NCBI GenBank assembly: GCA_021162545.1
Contig: JAGGYM010000006.1
Span: 1-39,482, forward strand
Direction of reading: 5' to 3'
Length of the DNA: 39,482 nucleotides
Source: Dehalococcoidia bacterium
GTDB lineage: Bacteria > Chloroflexota > Dehalococcoidia > GIF9 > AB-539-J10
The notes beneath the pieces are model-generated. The model made no database searches. It saw only the letters and a list, made by a program, of their open reading frames with translations, and was not told where the DNA came from. Both the position numbers and the translations under genes were made by a program. Numbering within the stretch: position 1 is the first letter of the stretch; each line of letters opens with the position of its first letter. This document shows, in pieces, positions 34,299 to 39,482 of this stretch.

Positions 34299-35288
34299 TT
34301 ACTTCTCCGGTTTTTTCATCATCTCTCGCAACTTTTCGCCCACGAACTCTACCGGATGCTGAGATTCCCGCCGCTTCATTGCATTGAAGCACGGCCGGCC
34401 CGCCTGATTCTCCAGAATCCACTCTCTGGCGAAAGTGCCATCCTGTATTTCCGCCAGGATTTTCTTCATCTCTTTCTTGGCCAGTTCGCCAACAATCCTG
34501 GGCCCTCGAGTATAATCGCCATATTCCGCCGTGTCGCTGATAGAATAACGCATGTAATTCAACCCACCCTGATACATGAGGTCAACTATGAGCTTCAACT
34601 CATGGAAACACTCAAAGTAAGCACTTTCCGGTTGGTAGCCAGCTTCTACGAGGGTCTCAAAACCCGCCTTAACCAGGGACGACACCCCTCCACAGAGTAC
34701 TGCCTGCTCTCCAAAAAGGTCGGTCTCCGTCTCTTCGGCAAAAGTCGTTTCCAGAACTCCAGCTCTGGTGCTTCCAATGCCTTTGGCATAAGCCAGAGCG
34801 ACTTCCTTAGCTTTTCCTGAAACATCCTGATGTACCGCAACCAGAGAAGGAACTCCCGAGCCCTCAGTATAAACCCGGCGCAACATATGCCCTGGCCCCT
34901 TAGGAGCAATCATGCTAACATCGATCTCAGGGAGTGGTACGATCTGGGAATAGTGGATATTGAAACCATGGGCAAACATCAAGGTTTTACCTCCGGTTAA
35001 CTCTCCCTCAAACTCCCGATAGACCTGAGGATGCAAATTATCCGGAACCAGCATCATAATGATGTCACCCTTCCTGGCTGCTTCTCTGGCACCGGACACC
35101 TGAAATCCTGCTTCCTGTGCCGCCTTCCATGCCTGGCTGCCGGGCATCTCAGCGACGATGACCTGGCAGCCACTATCCCTGAGATTTTGAGCATGGGCAT
35201 GACCCTGGCTGCCATAACCAACAATAGCAATCATCTTTTCCTTAATCAGGTCCAGATTAGCATCTTCCTCATAGTAAACTTTAGCCAT
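34299..35288 (-). CDS. ilvC: Ketol-acid reductoisomerase, class I
   Basis: Isomerises and reduces acetolactate and acetohydroxybutyrate in valine and isoleucine synthesis. The 329 residues are class I. The Rossmann motif is [17 protein letters not shown] (about 24-40), magnesium ligands lie in [14 protein letters not shown], and the C-terminal knot includes [18 protein letters not shown] and SDTAEYGDY. The cofactor loop after the second strand reads [12 protein letters not shown] (43-54). The more usual form is VGLRPGSKSW, so an acidic residue (E47) is present and the Arg and last Ser are replaced (M48, A53). This points to NADH rather than NADPH, by inference. Confidence 0.97.
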   Translation of the reverse strand: MAKVYYEEDANLDLIKEKMIAIVGYGSQGHAHAQNLRDSGCQVIVAEMPGSQAWKAAQEAGFQVSGAREAARKGDIIMMLVPDNLHPQVYREFEGELTGGKTLMFAHGFNIHYSQIVPLPEIDVSMIAPKGPGHMLRRVYTEGSGVPSLVAVHQDVSGKAKEVALAYAKGIGSTRAGVLETTFAEETETDLFGEQAVLCGGVSSLVKAGFETLVEAGYQPESAYFECFHELKLIVDLMYQGGLNYMRYSISDTAEYGDYTRGPRIVGELAKKEMKKILAEIQDGTFAREWILENQAGRPCFNAMKRRESQHPVEFVGEKLREMMKKPEK

Positions 35289-35345
35289 ACTTACCTCCTT
35301 CTATTCTTACAGGCATATCATCGCCGTCAGGGATTACCTAAAAAA

Positions 35346-35840
35346 TTAATCCTTGACCCCACCACGGGTAATAGCAATCTTACCAGTTCGAGCGATTTCT
35401 TTGATCCCAAAACGGTGAAGCAACCCAATTAAAGATCCTATCTTGCTATCATCTCCAGTGACTTCCACCGTCAACGAATTCAAGGACACGTCAACTATGT
35501 TGGCGCGAAAAATATCGACGATCTGCATTATTTCACTTCTTACCGAAGCAGGAGCTTTTACCTTGATTAAAGCCAATTCCCGGAATACTGCATCCATGTC
35601 AGTTATGTCAGATACTTTAACCACATCGATCAATTTATCCAGTTGCTTTCTAACCTGCTCTACCACAGCAGAATCGCCAACCACAACAAAACTCATGCGG
35701 GACAAACCTGTCCGCTCGCTGCCGCCAACAGCGAGACTCTGTATGTTGTAACCCCGGCGACGAAACAGGCTCACTACCCTGTTGAGCACGCCGGGTTTAT
35801 CTTCCACCAGGGCTATCAAAGTACGCTTTTTCTTGAACAC
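35346..35840 (-). CDS. ilvN: Acetolactate synthase small (regulatory) subunit
   Basis: The ACT-domain subunit that activates IlvB and confers valine feedback. The 164 residues have the N-terminal ACT domain (ALVEDKPGVLNRVVSLFRRR and GYNIQSLAVGGSE) and a C-terminal half with SEIMQIVDIFRANIVDVS and LIGLLHRFGIKEIARTG, as in the full-length IlvH/IlvN type. The start is GTG with AAGGAG close ahead. The gap after ilvB is 39 nt. Confidence 0.96.
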   Translation of the reverse strand: MFKKKRTLIALVEDKPGVLNRVVSLFRRRGYNIQSLAVGGSERTGLSRMSFVVVGDSAVVEQVRKQLDKLIDVVKVSDITDMDAVFRELALIKVKAPASVRSEIMQIVDIFRANIVDVSLNSLTVEVTGDDSKIGSLIGLLHRFGIKEIARTGKIAITRGGVKD

Positions 35841-35879
35841 TTCACTCCTTCAGAAGCACTTCTATAACGGCAGGAAATA

Positions 35880-37571
35880 TCATTTGCTCAAAACCTCCGG
35901 TCTTGGTGTATCAATAAATTTAGCCAGGTTTTCCCCCGGAGATACCATGGGATAAACATTTTCCTCCGGCTCAACGGCGAAATCGAGAAGAAACGGCCCA
36001 GGACAATCCATGGCCCTGTTTATAGCTGAAACTACTTCTTCCTTATGTTTTACCCTGATGCCGGGGATATCATATGCTTCAGCAATCTTAACGAAGTCGG
36101 GGTTCCACAATTTCGTGTGCACATAGCGCCCATGATAGAACATTTCCTGCCACTGTCGTACCATTCCCAGAAAGCCGTTGTTCATGATAGCTATCTTGAT
36201 AGCGATGCGCTCCTGCGCTATGGTGCCTAACTCCTGTATGTTCATTTGAAAACTGCCATCACCGTCGATGCACCACACCGTTTCTTCAGGGAGACCTATC
36301 CTGGCACCCATAGCCGCCGGAAGACCAAACCCCATGGGGCCCAGACCACCCGCGGAGATGAAGCTGTTGAGCCTGGTATAGGTAAAGTGCTGCGCTGCCC
36401 ACATCTGGTGTTGCCCCACTCCCGTAACCACCACAGTATCTCCCTGAGTAACTTCACAAATCTGCTCGACAATATATTGAGGTAAAAGTTTATCGCCCTG
36501 GCTGAGATCCACCAGGGGATATTCATACTTCCACTGCCCCAGTTGAGACACCCACTCCAGATGGTCATTGCTCCCAACCTCTTTGTTGAGAACGTTCAAT
36601 ACCGCTTTAACGTCACCAACTATGGGAACATCTGCAGGCACGTTTTTACTTATCTCAGCAGGATCAATATCGATATGGATAATGCGAGCCAGAGGAGCAA
36701 AATCATCGGTGTTGGCAGTGGCCCGGTCATCAAATCTCATCCCAATGGCAATTACGAGGTCAGCATTTTGCACCGCTAGATTGGCATAAGCCATGCCATG
36801 CATACCCAGCATGCCAAAATTAAGTATGTGCCTTCCAGGGAAGGAACTGAGGCCGAGCAGGGTACTGACCACGGGGATCTGCGCTTTTTCAGCCAGTAAC
36901 TTAAGCTCATCCCACGCACGGGAAATAAGTATCCCCCTGCCCGCGATTATGAGAGGCCTCTCAGCTTTGTCAATGAGCTTCACCGCTCTCCTGATCTGGG
37001 CCATATGCCCCCGGGAGGTGATTTTGTAACTGGGCAAGTTGACCTTCTCAGGGTAAACGAAGTTCGTCACCGCTTGCAGGACATCTTTGGGAATATCAAT
37101 AAGCACAGGGCCGGGCCTGCCCGTCTGAGCAATGTGAAAAGCCTCTTTGACGATCTCCGCCAGCCTCGTTACATCAGTAACGAGATAGTTGTATTTTGTA
37201 ATTGGAAGGGTAATTCCGGTAATGTCCGTCTCTTGGAAGGCATCCTTGCCAATAAATGGGGTAGCTACCTGCCCCGTTATGGCTACCAGGGGAACGGAGT
37301 CCATGTAGGCATCGGCAATGCCCGTGACGAGATTAGTAGCTCCCGGGCCCGAAGTGGCAATGCACACGCCCACCCTGCCGGTAGCCCGAGCATATCCTTC
37401 GGCTGCATGAACTGCACCCTGCTCATGGCGGGTTAATATATGCCTGATCTGGGGATACTGAGGCAGGATATCGTATAGAGGCAGAAGGGCACCTCCCAGG
37501 ATACCGAAAATAACTTCTACTCCCTCTTTAACCAGGCTATCACATAGAATCTGAGCACCCGTTTTATTCAT
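35880..37571 (-). CDS. ilvB: Acetolactate synthase large (catalytic) subunit
   Basis: A thiamine-diphosphate enzyme forming acetolactate or acetohydroxybutyrate. The 563 residues show GGALLPLYDIL, the catalytic Glu in LTRHEQGAVHAAEGYARATG, ATSGPGATNLVTGIADA, an FAD-binding middle domain (LGMLGMHGMAYANLAVQNAD), and the ThDP/Mg motif GDGSFQMNIQELGT with NNGFLGMVRQWQ. The length is normal. It follows ilvD after 12 nt. Confidence 0.97.
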   Translation of the reverse strand: MNKTGAQILCDSLVKEGVEVIFGILGGALLPLYDILPQYPQIRHILTRHEQGAVHAAEGYARATGRVGVCIATSGPGATNLVTGIADAYMDSVPLVAITGQVATPFIGKDAFQETDITGITLPITKYNYLVTDVTRLAEIVKEAFHIAQTGRPGPVLIDIPKDVLQAVTNFVYPEKVNLPSYKITSRGHMAQIRRAVKLIDKAERPLIIAGRGILISRAWDELKLLAEKAQIPVVSTLLGLSSFPGRHILNFGMLGMHGMAYANLAVQNADLVIAIGMRFDDRATANTDDFAPLARIIHIDIDPAEISKNVPADVPIVGDVKAVLNVLNKEVGSNDHLEWVSQLGQWKYEYPLVDLSQGDKLLPQYIVEQICEVTQGDTVVVTGVGQHQMWAAQHFTYTRLNSFISAGGLGPMGFGLPAAMGARIGLPEETVWCIDGDGSFQMNIQELGTIAQERIAIKIAIMNNGFLGMVRQWQEMFYHGRYVHTKLWNPDFVKIAEAYDIPGIRVKHKEEVVSAINRAMDCPGPFLLDFAVEPEENVYPMVSPGENLAKFIDTPRPEVLSK

Positions 37572-37583
37572 TTGAAATTCACC

Positions 37584-39251
37584 TCAATCAGCAAAAACCG
37601 CCCCCCTGCTGGCTGAAGTCACTCTGTCAGCATAGCGGCCGAGATAGCCCGTCTTTATCCTGGGCTCAAAGGGAGGCAACGCGGCCATCCGCTGTTCTAT
37701 CTCCTCCCGGGACAATTCTACTTCTAACTTATGATCAGGTATATCTATTCTTATAACGTCTCCGGCTTTCAATATCGCTATTGGGCCTCTCTCCGCTGCT
37801 TCGGGAGATACATGACCAATAGCTGCGCCCCTGGTTGCCCCGGAGAAACGCCCATCAGTAATAAGAGCCACTTCTTTGTCCATGCCCATACCGCTGAGAA
37901 GAGAGGTTGGCGTCAGCATTTCACGCATTCCCGGGCCCCCTTTCGGCCCTTCATAGCGGATGACCACCACATCCCCCCCCTTTATTCCTCCAGACATGAT
38001 AGCTGCCGTGGCATCCTCCTCGCTATCAAAAACCTTCGCTGCCCCCCGGTGAACCATCATCCCAGGAGCCACAGCTGCACTCTTCACCACACCCCCATCG
38101 GGCGCCAGATTGCCAAACAACATGCTAATGCCCCCGGTAGCAGCATGGGGGTTAGCCAGAGAGCGAATTACGTCTCTGTCCCTGACATCATATTCCTCTA
38201 TCACTTCACCCATAGATTTTCCCAGCACGCTCCTGGCCCCGGTCTTCAGCAATCCCGATATCTCCCGCATCACTGCCATAATGCCACCGGCCTGGTCCAG
38301 GTCCTCCATGTGATACTCTCCCGCCGGGCTTAGTTTGCAGATATGGGGAATTTTCTGGCTGATTTCATTGATCCAGGACAGGGGAAAGTCTATCCCTGCC
38401 TCGTGGGCTATCGCGGTAAGATGCAAAACGGAGTTGGTACTGCCACCAAGAGCCATATCGACGGCGAAGGCATTATAGATAGAATCTCTGGTAATAATAT
38501 CCTCAGGCAAAATGCGTTTTGACAGCACATCCATAACCTGCTGCCCCGCTTTATAAGCCAGCTGAGTTCTCCTGGCCTGCACCGCAGGTATAGTTCCGTT
38601 GCCGGGCAGGGCCAGGCCCATGGCTTCAGTAAGACAGTTCATGGTGTTGGCAGTGAACATGCCGGAGCAGCTGCCACAACCAGGACAGGCAACTTTCTCC
38701 AGCTCTACAAGTTCAGCTTCAGTCATGTCTCCCTTGGCGAGTTTCCCCACTCCCATGAAGACCGAGTTAAGATCAACTACACTGGTTTCACCGTGGAGGG
38801 TAAGCTTGCCTGCCATCATGGGGCCACCGCTGACGAAGATGCAGGGCAAATTAAGCCTCGCTGCCGCCATCAACATCCCTGGAACGACCTTATCACAATT
38901 GGGAATGAATACCACGGCATCAAAGGCATGTGCCTGCACCATGATTTCAACGGAGTCAGCAATGAGTTCCCTGCTGGGCAAGCTATATTTCATCCCCGGA
39001 TGATTCATAGCAATGCCATCGCAGACAGCTATGGCATTAAACTCAAATGGCACTCCACCACAATCCCGTATCCCTTCCTTTACCGCCTGAGCAAGAGACT
39101 GTAAATGAATATGACCAGGAACAACCTCGGTAAAGCTATTCATAACCCCGATGAACGGTTTATTCCAATCGCTGGCAGAACACCCGACAGCATACAGCAA
39201 CGACCTGTGAGGCGCTCGTTCAACGCCCTTCTTGACCACATCGCTTCTCAT
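37584..39251 (-). CDS. ilvD: Dihydroxy-acid dehydratase
   Basis: An iron-sulfur enzyme making the 2-oxo acids of valine and isoleucine. The 555 residues contain [30 protein letters not shown] (cluster Cys 119) and [36 protein letters not shown] and [15 protein letters not shown] follow near the C-terminus. The VPGH segment matches E. coli IlvD rather than the plant-type form with a Cys there, so an oxygen-sensitive cluster is possible. The ATG at 39251 has GGAGG 4 nt ahead. It is the first gene of the ilv-leu-cim operon. Confidence 0.97.
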   Translation of the reverse strand: MRSDVVKKGVERAPHRSLLYAVGCSASDWNKPFIGVMNSFTEVVPGHIHLQSLAQAVKEGIRDCGGVPFEFNAIAVCDGIAMNHPGMKYSLPSRELIADSVEIMVQAHAFDAVVFIPNCDKVVPGMLMAAARLNLPCIFVSGGPMMAGKLTLHGETSVVDLNSVFMGVGKLAKGDMTEAELVELEKVACPGCGSCSGMFTANTMNCLTEAMGLALPGNGTIPAVQARRTQLAYKAGQQVMDVLSKRILPEDIITRDSIYNAFAVDMALGGSTNSVLHLTAIAHEAGIDFPLSWINEISQKIPHICKLSPAGEYHMEDLDQAGGIMAVMREISGLLKTGARSVLGKSMGEVIEEYDVRDRDVIRSLANPHAATGGISMLFGNLAPDGGVVKSAAVAPGMMVHRGAAKVFDSEEDATAAIMSGGIKGGDVVVIRYEGPKGGPGMREMLTPTSLLSGMGMDKEVALITDGRFSGATRGAAIGHVSPEAAERGPIAILKAGDVIRIDIPDHKLEVELSREEIEQRMAALPPFEPRIKTGYLGRYADRVTSASRGAVFAD

Positions 39252-39305
39252 TGTTCCTCCATTTCTCTTCTAAGAACAAAATCCACAGTTAAGCACACGC
39301 TATGT

Positions 39306-39334
39306 AACATAGCATAATGCATGTCTAGCGTCAA
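39306..39334 (-). promoter_or_regulatory. Promoter of the ilv-leu-cimA operon
   Basis: On the minus strand, TTGACG (39334-39329) and TATGTT (39311-39306) are 17 nt apart, with an extended -10 TG (TGC-TATGTT). The leader would be about 48 nt, too short for a T-box or attenuator, and none is seen. The -35 box lies only 24 nt from the probable insertion-sequence end. Confidence 0.65.
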
Positions 39335-39357
39335 TTAGAGAGTCAGGTGGATCCACG

Positions 39358-39482
39358 TGTCAACTCAAATAAAAATGTTACCGGAGAAGAGACATTCACT
39401 CAAATAGGAATGTTACCGGGCTAATGCCGCCGTCTCCTTTCTTTGATTTACTTTGTCCAGTGGGTGGCACCAGAGTTGTTCG
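39358..39482. mobile_element. Probable insertion-sequence terminus, truncated by window edge
   Basis: From TGTCAACTC at 39358 rightwards the sequence carries two direct 22-nt repeats (39363-39384 and 39398-39419) 35 nt apart. A TG-starting end with repeated inner binding sites is the arrangement of IS21-family termini, and the repeat unit looks familiar from such ends; that family call is from memory and unconfirmed. No transposase frame is visible before the window ends. Confidence 0.45.
39363..39419. repeat. Two 22-nt direct repeats
   Basis: The units ACTCAAATA-nn-AATGTTACCGG are identical except for the two middle bases (AA versus GG), with a 13-nt spacer. They are probable transposase-binding repeats at the element end. 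Confidence 0.8.

Overview
The window looks like a chromosomal segment of a bacterium with moderate G+C, most likely Chloroflexota of the class Dehalococcoidia. That placement is an inference. It rests on the gene neighbourhoods (a CCA-adding enzyme next to secDF; rpsB-tsf-frr-cdsA-dxr-rseP-ispG-proS; one ilv-leu-cimA operon), the very short EF-Ts, and the general resemblance of the proteins. It is almost wholly housekeeping and biosynthetic. I see no CRISPR array, prophage or rRNA. The only sign of mobile DNA is a probable insertion-sequence end at the extreme right edge, plus a broken tRNA copy near 4.8 kb.

Layout. 1-3493 (+): the 3' part of a tRNA nucleotidyltransferase with an HD domain, then secD and secF, joined by 4-nt overlaps. 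3634-5457 (-): tRNA-Arg(TCT), a short QueG/reductive-dehalogenase-like Fe-S protein, a degenerate half copy of that tRNA, and a pair of small zinc proteins (FmdB type and an acidic-tailed one). 5741-6444 (+): a consensus promoter, two small unrecognised proteins and tRNA-Val(GAC), with the second protein's stop codon inside the tRNA. 6558-12898 (+): the translation operon thrS-infC-rpmI-rplT-pheS-pheT; infC has no ordinary start codon and appears to begin at ATA. 12938-21130 (-): rpsB-tsf-frr-cdsA-dxr-rseP-ispG-proS, combining translation, phospholipid and isoprenoid genes; the usual pyrH and uppS members are absent. 21406-21660 (+): a free-standing EF-Tu domain-2-like protein. 21650-25178 (-): the riboflavin genes ribD-ribE-ribBA-ribH behind a good promoter and a leader of about 155 nt. 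25415-27634 (+): a small membrane-anchored protein, archease and the RNA ligase RtcB. 27710-39251 (-): ilvD-ilvB-ilvN-ilvC-leuA-mgtC-like-leuC-leuD-leuB-cimA. 39358-end: probable IS end.

How the genes work together. The ilv-leu-cim operon supplies valine and leucine, and isoleucine through citramalate (CimA, then LeuCD and LeuB to 2-oxobutyrate, then IlvBN, IlvC and IlvD). Only the final aminotransferase is missing from the window, and no threonine deaminase is needed. The rib operon makes riboflavin from GTP and ribulose 5-phosphate. Dxr and IspG are two steps of the non-mevalonate isoprenoid route, CdsA makes CDP-diacylglycerol, and RseP and SecDF act in the membrane.

The best candidates for a second look are the ATA start of infC, the tRNA-Arg half repeat bracketing a QueG/RdhA-like gene, an acidic residue in the cofactor loop of IlvC suggesting NADH use, the lack of a TGS domain in ThrRS, the tRNA-Val/CDS overlap, and an MgtC-like membrane gene inside the amino-acid operon. 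I did not find a clearly new multi-gene system.
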